Shown: positions 25,955 to 35,036, counted from the first letter of the stretch. The stretch is DNA of 64,000 nucleotides from Halobacterium zhouii (GCF_021249405.1 NZ_CP089593.1:1860001-1924000); one strand, 5' to 3'. Notes: generated by a model from the letters alone, not told the origin. Program-made: numbers and translations.

Positions 25955-26946
25955 GCGACTTCCGGCGGTTCCTCGTGAAACGGGTCGCCATCGCGATGAT
26001 GCTCACAGTCGTCTCCGTCAGCATCATCTTCGTCGTCCTCCGGCTGCTCCCCGGAACCCCATTTGAGGCGCTCATCACTGCCGGCAACCTCAGTGAGAAG
26101 CAGGTGCAGGAGATCATGGCCACGTACGGCCTGAACCAACCAATCTGGAAGCAGTACCTCTCGTACCTCCAGAGTCTTCTCACCTTCCAGTTCGGGTACT
26201 CCATCCTTCGAAGTCGTCCCGTGTGGGACATTCTCGCCCCAAAACTCGTGAACACACTCGTTCTCCTCGTGCCCGCACTACTCACCACCGCTATCTTAAG
26301 TTCTCTCCTCGGGATGTACGTGGGGTGGAATCGCGGGACAACCACCGAAAAGACGAGCATCATCGGGACGACGTTCCTCCGATCGACGCCGGTGTTCATC
26401 ACGGCGATTCTCCTGCTCATGGTGTTCTCCTATCAGTTGAATCTCGTTCCAGCCTTCGGGATGCGCTCGATCACGGCGTCTCCGAAGGGATACTACCAGA
26501 CGTTCGCGTCCCTGGACTTCCTACATCACTACATCCTCCCGTTCTCCATCGCGGTACTCTACTACAGCGGGGACTTCCTCCTGTTAGCCCGCAACGGCGT
26601 CATCGAGAAGCGGGGATCGGAGTTCCTGAAACTCCACAAGGCAAAGGGGCTGTCAGAGTACGAGCAACTTGCGCGAGCAGGCCGGAACTCCATGCTCCCG
26701 ATTCTGACGTACTTCGCGCTTCGTCTCGGCATGATCTTCCAGGGGCTCATCCTCCTGGAGGTCGTGTTCGCGTGGCCCGGAATCGGGCGAGCGCTCGTAC
26801 TCGCCATCCAGCAACAGGACTATCCGCTCGTGCAGGCGGCTGTGTTCATCATGGCGCTCGCCGTCATCATCGCGAATCTGCTCGCGGATGTCCTGTACGC
26901 ATACTTCGACCCCACCGTCTCGACCAGTGGAGGTGGTGCGGCGTGA
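25951..26946 (+). CDS. ABC transporter permease, DppB type
   Basis: 331 residues, GTG start overlapping the stop of the lyase gene. It has six membrane segments. The N-terminus reads RFLVKRVAIAMMLTVVSVSI then LRLLPGTPFEALI, as in DppB/OppB proteins. The coupling loop for the ATPase is EFLKLHKAKGLSEYEQLARA. The C-terminal ILLEVVFAWPGIGRALVLAI is the family signature. It forms the translocation pore with the next gene product. Confidence 0.92.
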   Translation: MSDFRRFLVKRVAIAMMLTVVSVSIIFVVLRLLPGTPFEALITAGNLSEKQVQEIMATYGLNQPIWKQYLSYLQSLLTFQFGYSILRSRPVWDILAPKLVNTLVLLVPALLTTAILSSLLGMYVGWNRGTTTEKTSIIGTTFLRSTPVFITAILLLMVFSYQLNLVPAFGMRSITASPKGYYQTFASLDFLHHYILPFSIAVLYYSGDFLLLARNGVIEKRGSEFLKLHKAKGLSEYEQLARAGRNSMLPILTYFALRLGMIFQGLILLEVVFAWPGIGRALVLAIQQQDYPLVQAAVFIMALAVIIANLLADVLYAYFDPTVSTSGGGAA

Positions 26947-27863
26947 GCACGGAGTCCAAGAACGGCGCCGTCCTCTTCGAGCGCGTGAACGCGATTCGGT
27001 CGGCCATCGCCGAGCAGTTCGCGTTCCTCCGCCAGGATCGCCTCGCATTCGCCGGTGCGATCATTCTCGTGGTGTTCGTGTTCCTGGGGCTGTTCGGGCC
27101 GATGCTCGCCCCCCACGACCCAATCGAGTACGACGTGACGGCCAGCGACGGGAGTGTGATGCGACTCGCGGAGCCGAACGCGCGCGCACTGTTCGGTACA
27201 ACAGCCTACGGAAAGGACGTGTTCAGCCAGTTCCTCGCCGGTGCCCGGCCGACACTCATCGTCGGACTCGTCGGCGGGGTTCTCACGGGCCTCATCGGCT
27301 TCCTGATCGGACTGGTGAGCGGATACTACGGTGGGTGGGTCGACGAGGTGCTGATGCGGTTCACGGACCTCACGTTCTCGCTCCCGTTCATGCCCATGGC
27401 ACTCCTCCTGTTGACGTTCATCACGTCCAACATCTGGGTGATCACGGCGGTCATCGCGGCGTTCCTCTGGAAGATGCCGGCACGCGTCGTCCGCTCGGAG
27501 GTGCTCTCGGTGCGCGAGCGAACGTTCGTCAAGTCCGCGCGCGCAAGCGGTGCGAGCAACCTGCGGACGATGTTCCTGCACGTCGCACCGAACGTCCTGC
27601 CCATCGGCTTCCTGTACACGGCGTACGGGGTCGCGTGGGCGATATCTGCGCAGGCGAGTCTCGCGTTCCTCGGCTTCGGCGACCCGACGATGACCAGCTG
27701 GGGACGGATGCTTCGGATGGTGTTCGACTCCGGAAGCATCCGGTTCGCGTGGTGGTGGGTGCTCCCGCCGGCACTCAGCATCGCGGCCGTCACGACATCA
27801 GTGTTCCTCGTCGGACGCGCCTACGAGGAAGTCATCAACCCCGAAATCCAGACGAACCAATGA
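26943..27863 (+). CDS. ABC transporter permease, DppC type
   Basis: 306 residues, GTG start at 26943 overlapping the previous stop. The N-terminal segment FAGAIILVVFVFLGLFGPML, then LFGTTAYGKDVFSQFLAGAR and GLVGGVLTGLIGFLIGLVSG are typical of DppC/OppC. The coupling motif is FVKSARASGASNLRTMFLHV. Partner of the DppB-type permease. Its stop overlaps the ATG of the ATPase gene. Confidence 0.92.
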   Translation: MSTESKNGAVLFERVNAIRSAIAEQFAFLRQDRLAFAGAIILVVFVFLGLFGPMLAPHDPIEYDVTASDGSVMRLAEPNARALFGTTAYGKDVFSQFLAGARPTLIVGLVGGVLTGLIGFLIGLVSGYYGGWVDEVLMRFTDLTFSLPFMPMALLLLTFITSNIWVITAVIAAFLWKMPARVVRSEVLSVRERTFVKSARASGASNLRTMFLHVAPNVLPIGFLYTAYGVAWAISAQASLAFLGFGDPTMTSWGRMLRMVFDSGSIRFAWWWVLPPALSIAAVTTSVFLVGRAYEEVINPEIQTNQ

Positions 27864-29950
27864 GTCTGCTCGACGTCAACGACCTCGAGGTCACGTACAG
27901 CACGAAAGACGGGAAGGTACACGCCGTCAACGGCGTATCTTTCAGCATCGACCAGGGAGTGAACTACGGGCTTGCCGGCGAATCCGGTTCGGGGAAGTCT
28001 ACCGTAGCCGAGGCCGTTCTCGGTCTTCTCCCCGACAACGGAATCGTCGAATCCGGAACCGTCGAGTTCAGAGGCCAGGAGCTCACGGGACTCACCGACG
28101 AGGGGCTCCGGGACGTCCTCTGGGAGGACATCGCCTACATCCCCCAGAGCGCGATGGACTCCCTCGATCCGGTGATGACGACGGGTGCCCAGATACGGCA
28201 AGCGATACAGAAACACCGCAACGTCTCGACGGAGACCGCCAGAGACCGCGTCCGGGAACTCTTCGACATCGTCGACCTCGACCCCGACCGAATAGACGAC
28301 TATCCCCACGAGTTCAGCGGCGGGATGCGACAACGCGTCACCATCGCCATGGCACTCGCTCTCGAACCCGATCTCATCATCGCGGACGAGCCAACCACGG
28401 GACTAGACGTCGTCGTTCAGGACAAGATTATCGACAAGATACTCGATATCCAGGAGCGCATGGACAGTTCGTTGCTCCTCATCACCCACGAAATCGGGGT
28501 GATCGCAGAGACGTGTGACGAACTTTCGATTCTCTACGGAGGGAAGGTGATGGAACAGGGGAGCGTCGACAACGTCCTCATCAACCCGACGAACCCTTAC
28601 ACGATGGGGTTGAAGAACTCCTTCCCGGAGATCGACGAGGAGTCGTCGAATCCGGTATCGATTCCGGGGTCACCGCCAGACCTCGACAGCGTTCCGTCTG
28701 GTTGTGTGTTCCAGGACCGGTGTCCGTTCGCAACAGAGGAGTGTGCGGACGAACATCCAGACTTCGTCGACCTCCCGAATCGGAACCACAGGTCGGCGTG
28801 CCACCACGTTCAACAAGCTGCGACGATGCGACAGGACGCGACTGAAGCCGAAACGTGGGGTATCAAAGACGACGACGCCGCGTCGTCGGACGTCGGGGAG
28901 ACGATTTTAGAGACGAAGGACTTGGAGAAGCACTACGGACGGAGTCAGTCACTACTCAGCAAGGTCAGAGGGGAGAACCCGAACCCCGTTCGCGCCGTCG
29001 ACGGTGTGTCACTCTCCGTCCGGAAGTCGGAGGTCCTCGGAATCGCTGGCGAATCCGGATGCGGTAAATCCACGCTCGGCGAGACGATCGCGTTGCTCGA
29101 GGAACCGACTGGCGGGGGAATCGTGTTCGACGGCCAGTCAGACGAGTACTACCGCGACGGGAACATGAAGGAGTTCAGGCGGAAGGCGCAGATCATCTTC
29201 CAGGACCCCTATGACTCGCTGAACCCCCGACAGACGGTCAGGGAACTCGTCGGCGAACCACTCACGATTCACGACTACCGGACAGACGAACGAACAGCCG
29301 CAGTCACGGAGACCCTAGAGAAGGTCGGACTGACGCCAGCACGAGGCTTCCTCGACCAGTACCCCCACGAACTCTCTGGCGGCCAGCGCCAGCGAGTCGC
29401 CATCGCACGCGCGCTCGTCCTCGATCCGGACTTCCTCATCTGTGACGAGCCCGCGTCGATGCTCGACGTCTCCCTCAAGGTGAACCTCCTCAACCTCCTT
29501 CGTGACCTCGCGGACACCGACGACATCGGCATCATCTACATCAGTCACGACCTCGCCAGCCTCACGCAGGTCTCGGACCGACTCGCCATCATGTACCTCG
29601 GTCGTGTCGTCGAGGAAGGGCTCGTCGACCGCGTCGCCGGCCGACCGAAACACCCCTACACGGAGTCACTGCTGTCTGCATCACCCGAGAAGGACCCCTC
29701 TGTCTCGCGTGAACGCGTCCTCCTCGACGGTGAGCCACCGGACCCAGTTGACCTCCCGTCGGGGTGCACGTTCGCGCCCAGGTGTCCGAAGGCGTCGAGC
29801 GAGTGCTGGGAGGGCGAACCCGCGTTGGCCGACACTGGTGACGATGACCACCACGCTGCCTGTTACTTCCCAGTGGACGGGAGTGGGGAGGACCCAGCGA
29901 GCGAACTCGAATCCCCCGACGCGTCGTCCGAGGAGTCAGCGAGCGACTGA
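27860..29950 (+). CDS. Fused double ABC ATPase, DppD-DppF type
   Basis: 696 residues carrying two complete nucleotide-binding domains. Domain 1: Walker A GESGSGKST near residue 41, signature FSGGMRQRV, Walker B IIADEPTTGLD. Domain 2: Walker A GESGCGKST near 397, signature LSGGQRQRVAIARAL, Walker B LICDEPASMLD. Each is followed by the oligopeptide-transporter C-terminal region with spaced cysteines (GCVFQDRCPFATEEC and GCTFAPRCPKASSEC). That region can hold an iron-sulfur cluster in DppD-type proteins. In most bacteria the two ATPases are separate genes. It is the last gene of the operon that starts at 21950. Confidence 0.94.
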   Translation: MSLLDVNDLEVTYSTKDGKVHAVNGVSFSIDQGVNYGLAGESGSGKSTVAEAVLGLLPDNGIVESGTVEFRGQELTGLTDEGLRDVLWEDIAYIPQSAMDSLDPVMTTGAQIRQAIQKHRNVSTETARDRVRELFDIVDLDPDRIDDYPHEFSGGMRQRVTIAMALALEPDLIIADEPTTGLDVVVQDKIIDKILDIQERMDSSLLLITHEIGVIAETCDELSILYGGKVMEQGSVDNVLINPTNPYTMGLKNSFPEIDEESSNPVSIPGSPPDLDSVPSGCVFQDRCPFATEECADEHPDFVDLPNRNHRSACHHVQQAATMRQDATEAETWGIKDDDAASSDVGETILETKDLEKHYGRSQSLLSKVRGENPNPVRAVDGVSLSVRKSEVLGIAGESGCGKSTLGETIALLEEPTGGGIVFDGQSDEYYRDGNMKEFRRKAQIIFQDPYDSLNPRQTVRELVGEPLTIHDYRTDERTAAVTETLEKVGLTPARGFLDQYPHELSGGQRQRVAIARALVLDPDFLICDEPASMLDVSLKVNLLNLLRDLADTDDIGIIYISHDLASLTQVSDRLAIMYLGRVVEEGLVDRVAGRPKHPYTESLLSASPEKDPSVSRERVLLDGEPPDPVDLPSGCTFAPRCPKASSECWEGEPALADTGDDDHHAACYFPVDGSGEDPASELESPDASSEESASD

Positions 29951-29954
29951 ACAA

Positions 29955-29966
29955 CGCTGATCAGCG
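29955..29966. terminator. Palindrome just after the ABC operon (possible terminator)
   Basis: cgctgatcagcg is a perfect 12-bp palindrome 5 bp after the ATPase stop codon. It has no T-run after it, so termination is a guess. Confidence 0.25.
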
Positions 29967-30082
29967 CTTCGGGACACGTTCAGCCAGCGAATCTTGTCTC
30001 TAACATTCTCGTCCCGGCGGAGAACCAGGCCGGTTGCAGCGAAGGCCGGTGCGCCGTTTCTCGAGACACCACGGCCGACTAG

Positions 30083-30658
30083 CTACTCCACTCCGGGACT
30101 GTCCGTGGGGTCGACGTCGTCGGGTTCATCGATGTCGCCGCGCGTCACGTCGCCGTCCTCCGTCTCGACGTAGACGTCGTCGGCGTAGCCGGATTCAGCG
30201 TTCTCGAAGTCGGCTTCGTCGAGTTTCTCGGGGGTTGCGGGGGCGTCCGGGAGACCATCGGCGGGCCGGAATTCGCCGAGCGGGTCGTCGATGCTGACGC
30301 CGTGCCGGTCGAAGAACGCGGCGTACCGGTCGTAGTGGTCGGCGAGTTCGTCCGGCGGGTACTCCATCATCTCCGCCCAACCGTGGTTGTAGAAGTCAAA
30401 GGTGGCGACAGCGTGCGTGATTTCGCGGGCTTCGGCCTCCGAGAATCCTTCCTGGAGCGCGGCGAGATACATGTCGATCGTCGCGTCGAAGAACGCCTCG
30501 AGGCGGTTCTCGCGCTCCTCGCGGCGGCCTTCTGCGGCCTTTCCGGCGAAGATCCGGACGTGGAGGTCGACGAGGCCGCGTTTCGCCACCGCGCGCACGC
30601 CCGGCAATTCGAGGGCTTTCTTCGACGCGAAGTGGCGGACGTTCTGGTTGATCTTCAT
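30083..30658 (-). CDS. DUF6149-like haloarchaeal protein
   Basis: 191 residues from the ATG at 30658 (MKINQNVRHFASKKALELPG). The first 120 residues form a basic, then helical, domain (FFDATIDMYLAALQEGFSEA; VATFDFYNHGWAEMMEYPPD). The last 70 are strongly acidic and probably disordered. It contains no signal peptide or membrane segment. The function is unknown. It converges with the ABC operon, with 132 bp between them. Confidence 0.72.
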   Translation of the reverse strand: MKINQNVRHFASKKALELPGVRAVAKRGLVDLHVRIFAGKAAEGRREERENRLEAFFDATIDMYLAALQEGFSEAEAREITHAVATFDFYNHGWAEMMEYPPDELADHYDRYAAFFDRHGVSIDDPLGEFRPADGLPDAPATPEKLDEADFENAESGYADDVYVETEDGDVTRGDIDEPDDVDPTDSPGVE

Positions 30659-30780
30659 ACCCGGGCGTACGGAGCGGACGACAAAGAACGTCCCGCTCGT
30701 TGCGTCTCCGCTGCGTTGTATCGACGAGGAGAAGATGGCAGCGCTGGCTCCGGGGTAGCGGGCAGAGCGCGGAGCAGACG

Positions 30781-30969
30781 TCACTCCACGTACGGCAGCG
30801 GGCCGTCGTCTCGGAAGGGGACGCGCAGCATCGGCTTGAGGTAGGTGACGGTGACGTAGCCTGCTGTGTCCGCGGGTTCGACGGAGACGTTGTTCGCGCC
30901 CTCCGGGAGGTCCAGTAGTTCGCCCGCGCGCTTCCGCTCCGAGACGACTCGGTAGTTTGATTCGGTCAT
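30781..30969 (-). CDS. Small conserved haloarchaeal protein
   Basis: 62 residues (MTESNYRVVSERKRAGELLD) ending PMLRVPFRDDGPLPYVE. Acidic, soluble and without motifs. The ATG at 30969 is preferred over a longer frame that would start in non-coding sequence. It lies 122 bp upstream of the DUF6149-like gene on the same strand. The 279 bp beyond it (30970-31248) contain only an AT-richer spacer with no supported gene. Confidence 0.6.
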   Translation of the reverse strand: MTESNYRVVSERKRAGELLDLPEGANNVSVEPADTAGYVTVTYLKPMLRVPFRDDGPLPYVE

Positions 30970-31248
30970 CGTCTGGCGTCGCCGGCCGCAGTAGTCCGCG
31001 GTTACCGGCCGTAGGAGCGTGTTACTCACCCACGCAGAATACTCTTTCGGGATTTGATTCGTGGAATAAACACCCCAGATGGTTACCAGATTATTGCGTG
31101 GAGGGGCGCGTACTGCCAATCGACGAAACGGAGCGTTCACTCGATGAAAGGAACGGAGCAAGCACAAAGACGGACGACCGAGACATCTCAGTCGACGCCA
31201 CTCGGAATCGCCGAGTCGACCGCGTGACGGTGGTCTCCGGTCAGGCGG

Positions 31249-31815
31249 TCACTGGAAGGCGACTTCGCGGCGCTTGTCACCTTCCTCCTTCGGGATGGTG
31301 ATCTCACAGACGCCGTCCTCGTAGGACGCCGACGCCTCCTCCGGGTCGACGTGAACGGGCAGCGTAATGGTTCGCTCGAGTTTCGACGGGCGCTCGATGA
31401 CGAGTCCGCGCTCGCCCTCGTCCTCGTCGAAGGGCGGCTTCGACGAACGGTCCGCGGACACCGAGAGCGTGTTCGCGTCCGCGTGGATCTGGATGTCGTC
31501 CTTCTCGAAGCCCGGCGTGTCCGCGTACACCACGAGTTCCTTAGGCGTCTCGACGACGTCGACCATCGGTGACGCGAACCTCGACTGTTGCTGTCCCTGC
31601 GTGGACTGCTGGGTCATCTTTTCGCCCTCGCTCTCGGGTGGTGCCGGCTGTACACCGCCGAACTCGGGCGGCTGTGGCTGGCCGCGGGCGCCGAACGACC
31701 CGCCCGTTCCGCCCTGTTGGACGTCGGTGGACGCTCGATGGTCCTGACGGCGGGCGTGCGGGGACTCCGTCTCGCGTGACTTTCTGGACGACCTGGGACG
31801 GTCTCGCTCGTTCAT
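31249..31815 (-). CDS. Hsp20/alpha-crystallin family small heat-shock protein
   Basis: 188 residues. The first 75 are charged and low-complexity, rich in Gln, Gly and Pro (GFGARGQ-like and TQQSTQGQQQ stretches). The alpha-crystallin domain starts at MVDVVETPKELVVYADTPGF, continues DIQIHADANTLSVSADR and RTITLPVHVDPEEASASYED, and ends GVCEITIPKEEGDKR with an I-x-I-like motif. It would hold unfolding proteins in oligomers. The N-terminal arm is longer than usual; a later start (MTQQSTQG, about 31617) is an alternative. Confidence 0.9.
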   Translation of the reverse strand: MNERDRPRSSRKSRETESPHARRQDHRASTDVQQGGTGGSFGARGQPQPPEFGGVQPAPPESEGEKMTQQSTQGQQQSRFASPMVDVVETPKELVVYADTPGFEKDDIQIHADANTLSVSADRSSKPPFDEDEGERGLVIERPSKLERTITLPVHVDPEEASASYEDGVCEITIPKEEGDKRREVAFQ

Positions 31816-32379
31816 CGCAACTCACCCGGTGATCGTGTCGGGCGTTCGAACGACGGTTTTCGGGGCGGGGCGCGCGAGTACCGGCTCCTGGGGTCGTTCG
31901 AATTGCCGTCCGTGCGTCCGGTCCGACGTGACTGCAGTTGCGTGGTATCTCCGAGATGCATTGTTTCCCGTCCCGCTGCCCGGGACGGGTGAAACGTCTA
32001 CAGAGGCGCTGAAAAAGCGAGTGCACTGTTTACGACTGTTCACGGCCAGCGGCGCCAGTAACGGAGTGTTACTCGAACGTCCGGGAGCGTCGTTCCCGGG
32101 AGGCGTCAGTGCGAGGGAAACGGCAATGCGAGGGTGGCGTTGGTACGCCGCGGACGGCGTCGTCAGTCCACTCCGTCGCGTTCGTCGGTGCCGGCAGCCA
32201 GCACCGTCGTCGAACTGACGGGCGTTCGAAGATTCTCGTCGTTCTGCCGTCGGTCATCAACATCGATTACTACCAGAGCGAGAGGACATCGCAGGCCTCG
32301 AACTCGAAGGGAGACGCTCGAAGCGCGACGTTCCCGGCAGATAGCAACCCACTTTAACCCCGAAAGCATGGTTCGGATT
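31816..32379. other. 564-bp intergenic region, no supported gene
   Basis: Short frames on both strands here lack conserved composition and read as Arg/Ser-rich shadow translations. The region must hold the promoter of the Hsp20 gene on the left. On the right, the ctttaacccc element near 32352 is about 28 bp before the ATG at 32380 and fits a leaderless promoter of the flavoprotein. I see no clear repeat or RNA fold in it. Confidence 0.5.
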
Positions 32380-33630
32380 ATGAGCGAGTCGTACGTGATT
32401 ATCGGGGACGGCATCGCCGGCAGCTCGGCCGCGGAAGGTCTCCGCGAGGCGGCCCCCGACGCCAACATCACCGTCGTCACGGACGAGGGTGAAGCCCTCT
32501 ACAACCGCATCCTCATCAAGGAGTTCGCGAAGGGCAAACTCCCCGAGGCACCGATCAGCATCCACGACCAGGACTGGTACGACGAGCGCGACATCGACCT
32601 CGTCTTGAACACGCTCGTCACCAGCGTGAACCAGGACGACCACACCATCCACACCCACGAGGGGGAGACCATCGAGTACGACAAACTCCTCGTGGCCGCG
32701 GGCGGTACGCCAAACCAGCTCCCGGTCGAGAACTCCGACGCTGAGGGCGTCCACCACTTCTGGACGTTCCAGGACGCTCGGAGCATCCGCGAGCACGCCG
32801 AGGAGGCCGACACCGGCACCGTCATCGGCGCGGGCCTGCTCGGCATCGACCTCGCAGCCATCTGTGGCGCCCAGGACGTGGACGCGAAGTACCTGATGCG
32901 CGGGAACTGCTGGTGGCGCTACGCGCTCAGCGGGGACGGCGCCGAAATCATCCACGACGGCCTCCGCGAGATGGGCGTCGAACCCGTCTTCGACTCGGGC
33001 GCGGACCACTTCGAGACCGAGGACGGCGAGGTCGTCGCGACGGTCGACCCGAACGGCGAGCGCTACGAATCGGACTTCGTCGGCGTCGCCATCGGCCTCG
33101 ACTTCAACGTCGAGATCCTCGAGGACACGGACGCCACCATCGACAGCGGGGTCCACGTCGACGAGTACATGCGCACCGACGCGGAGGACATCTACGCAGC
33201 GGGCGACATCACGGAGTTCTGGGACACCATCATGAGCGAGCGAGCGCAGAACGGCTCGTGGGGCTCCGCGAAACAACAGGGCGCGCTCGCGGCGAAGACG
33301 ATGCTCGCGGACGCGGGCCACGATCTCGACGTCGACCCGTTCCGCTGGGTCTCCTCGTACTCCATCACGCACTTTGACTTCCCGTTCCTCTCCTTTGGTT
33401 TCCCGACGCTGGGCGACGAGTCCTGCGAGCGCAAGTACAGCGACGACGAGTGGCGCCGCCTGGCGTTCAAGGACGGCAAACTCATCGGTGGCGTGCTCAT
33501 CGGCAACCTCGCGCCCCAATCGAAGTACAAGAAACTCATCAAACAGGAGGCGACGGTCGCGGACCAGCAGGACGTCCTCCTGCAGGACAACTTCGACATG
33601 GACGAACTGGCGCTCCCCACGGAGCAGTAG
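32380..33630 (+). CDS. NAD(P)/FAD-dependent oxidoreductase, nitrite/rubredoxin reductase-like
   Basis: 416 residues (MSESYVIIGDGIAGSSAAEG). The FAD motif is GDGIAGSSAAE near residue 9, and LLVAAGGTPNQLPV near 104 precedes the NAD-binding segment TGTVIGAGLLGIDLAAICGA near 148. IYAAGDITEFWD near 280 is the second FAD contact. The C-terminal domain (about 330-416) resembles that of nitrite-reductase-type pyridine nucleotide oxidoreductases. The electron acceptor is unknown. The in-frame ATG at 32368 is an alternative start; a TTTAA element favours 32380. Confidence 0.88.
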   Translation: MSESYVIIGDGIAGSSAAEGLREAAPDANITVVTDEGEALYNRILIKEFAKGKLPEAPISIHDQDWYDERDIDLVLNTLVTSVNQDDHTIHTHEGETIEYDKLLVAAGGTPNQLPVENSDAEGVHHFWTFQDARSIREHAEEADTGTVIGAGLLGIDLAAICGAQDVDAKYLMRGNCWWRYALSGDGAEIIHDGLREMGVEPVFDSGADHFETEDGEVVATVDPNGERYESDFVGVAIGLDFNVEILEDTDATIDSGVHVDEYMRTDAEDIYAAGDITEFWDTIMSERAQNGSWGSAKQQGALAAKTMLADAGHDLDVDPFRWVSSYSITHFDFPFLSFGFPTLGDESCERKYSDDEWRRLAFKDGKLIGGVLIGNLAPQSKYKKLIKQEATVADQQDVLLQDNFDMDELALPTEQ

Positions 33631-33742
33631 CGAATCCCCGGAGTCGCCGGCACACTATTCTCCCGCAATCCTTGCCGGCCGGCGATGGCTTTATGCCAAA
33701 TAATGCCATACGTTACCACGGCACAGGAGTGCCGGTGAGCAG

Positions 33743-33955
33743 ATGAACCCGATTCTCGAAACCACAGAAACGAATCAGGTGTCCGCGGACGCCACTGTCC
33801 GCCACATCGACGAACTTCACGACGACGCCCAGACAGCCCTCTCGGCGGCGGCCGCCGACGGGCGCGCCGACATCTCCAAGGAAACCGCGACGAACCTCTC
33901 AGACGGCGAAGTCGTACGGTTCACCGGCTACTACCGCGTCAACATCGCGAAGTAG
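33743..33955 (+). CDS. Small haloarchaeal protein, function unknown
   Basis: 70 residues (MNPILETTETNQVSADATVR) ending GEVVRFTGYYRVNIAK. Acidic, soluble and without cysteines. A ggtga ribosome-binding-like element stands 5 bp before the ATG. A TATA-like tttatgc lies near 33691, predicting a leader of about 20-25 nt that includes a small hairpin (cggcac/gtgccg). It is followed directly by the large structured repeat. Confidence 0.55.
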   Translation: MNPILETTETNQVSADATVRHIDELHDDAQTALSAAAADGRADISKETATNLSDGEVVRFTGYYRVNIAK

Positions 33956-34033
33956 TACACTCGTGGTTTTTGTGGTGCTGGTCGTGTAGTGGTGAGACGT
34001 TCCGACTGGAGAATACGAAACCTCATTCCCGGA

Positions 34034-34456
34034 CACCCAGAAAGCCCCGGCTGGTGTGGCCCACGTCACTTTTGCGACCACCCAGAAAGCCCCGGGCCGC
34101 TCGCGTCCGCTCGCTCGTTGCGCTCCTCGCCTACGGCTGCGGTGTCTGCTCACGGCGGCGAAGCCGCCGTTCGCACGGGCCGAGGGACGCGAAGCGTCCC
34201 TCGCGGCTTACGTCGCGAGCGAACGAGCAAGCGCGAGCGCTGGGGGAGACCTCCGGTCTCCCGAGCAATCGGGCGCTACGCGCCCGATGACCCCGCCCCT
34301 TTCAGTCCCACCCAGTACCGGCTGGTCAACCGGCAGGGTGGGACTGAAAGGGGCGGCTGGCTACGGGAAGCACGGCGTAGCAAGCACGAAAACGAACGAA
34401 GTGAGTGACGCGCGCAGCGAGCCGCGCGACTGTAGCCAGCCGGGGCTTTCTGGGTG
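34034..34456. repeat. Large compound structured repeat (copies B1 and B2, head to head)
   Basis: The element is bounded by a perfect 21-bp inverted repeat at 34034-34054 and 34436-34456 (cacccagaaagccccggctgg). A third copy of acccagaaagccccgg is at 34080-34095. A central 21-bp perfect inverted repeat is at 34293-34313 and 34336-34356 (gggtgggactgaaaggggcgg on the right). The right half is a complete plus-strand member of the family at 47936-48099, with its own stem ggctggctac (34355-34364) to gtagccagcc (34432-34441). The left half carries hairpins at 34153-34169, 34181-34203, 34244-34262 and 34268-34288, each with a 3-nt loop. The direct repeat ccggac flanks it loosely (34029-34034 and 34461-34466). 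No protein is encoded. Confidence 0.85.
34293..34356. repeat. Central 21-bp perfect inverted repeat of the compound element
   Basis: Arms 34293-34313 and 34336-34356 are exact reverse complements, separated by 22 bp that themselves form a short ccgg-based hairpin (34319-34334 region). Each arm contains the family signature gtgggactgaaaggggc, one per strand, so two elements point away from this centre. Confidence 0.9.
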
Positions 34457-34580
34457 ACCTCCGGACTGATAACATCGAGAGAACCAGAATCCACGAGCCC
34501 AGCGACTCGCGTCCACACTCCAAACATCGACCAACACGTCAATCGAAGCCGTTTTTCCCGTCGGCAACCGACCATCACGC

Positions 34581-35000
34581 ATGAGTCAACCCGGCGGGAG
34601 CACGGACATGACCCTCGCGTTCGAACTGTCCGCGCTCAAGGAACTCGCGAAACCCGGGACGGCGTTCGCGGGCGCGCGCCAGTGGACGGAGTACGTCGGT
34701 GTTGTGTCGGACGAGCCGACGTACGTCGTCACGAACTTCACGCGGAAGCGCCGCATCCGGCAGGATTTCTTCTCGGGGCCGAAGGGCAAACAGGAGAGCC
34801 TAGAATCCGTGAAACAGCAGTTCGACACGGAACGCCACGTCTTCGTCGGGACAAATGACGAGGACAAGGCGCTCGCCGAGAAGGTGGATTGGGAGTACCT
34901 CCCGCTCGAGGACGCCGCGGCGGCCGCGGACTGGGAGCTCGCCGAGGACGGCGAAGCCGACCCGATGCCGGACAAACCGGAGCGCGACGACTGGCCGTAG
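34581..35000 (+). CDS. Conserved haloarchaeal protein (DUF7124-like), function unknown
   Basis: 139 residues (MSQPGGSTDMTLAFELSALK). It contains ARQWTEYVGVVSDEPTYVVT, a basic patch TNFTRKRRIRQDFFSGPKGK and an acidic C-terminal half with KVDWEYLPLEDAAAAADWEL. There is no membrane segment. The internal ATG of MTLAFEL (34608) is an alternative start. The family name is from memory and not verified. A 125-bp spacer separates it from the structured repeat. Confidence 0.62.
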   Translation: MSQPGGSTDMTLAFELSALKELAKPGTAFAGARQWTEYVGVVSDEPTYVVTNFTRKRRIRQDFFSGPKGKQESLESVKQQFDTERHVFVGTNDEDKALAEKVDWEYLPLEDAAAAADWELAEDGEADPMPDKPERDDWP

Positions 35001-35036
35001 CCCCGCCGACGCGAGCGTCTGGCCCCGTTTTCTGCG

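Noticed and set aside
31829..32263. Short frames on both strands in the 31.8-32.4 kb gap
   Set aside because: They are Arg/Ser-rich, lack starts with promoters and have no family resemblance; judged non-coding.
33970..34530. Several frames of 65-139 residues inside the compound repeat
   Set aside because: They translate the structured repeat itself in all frames, so they are by-products of an inverted repeat region.
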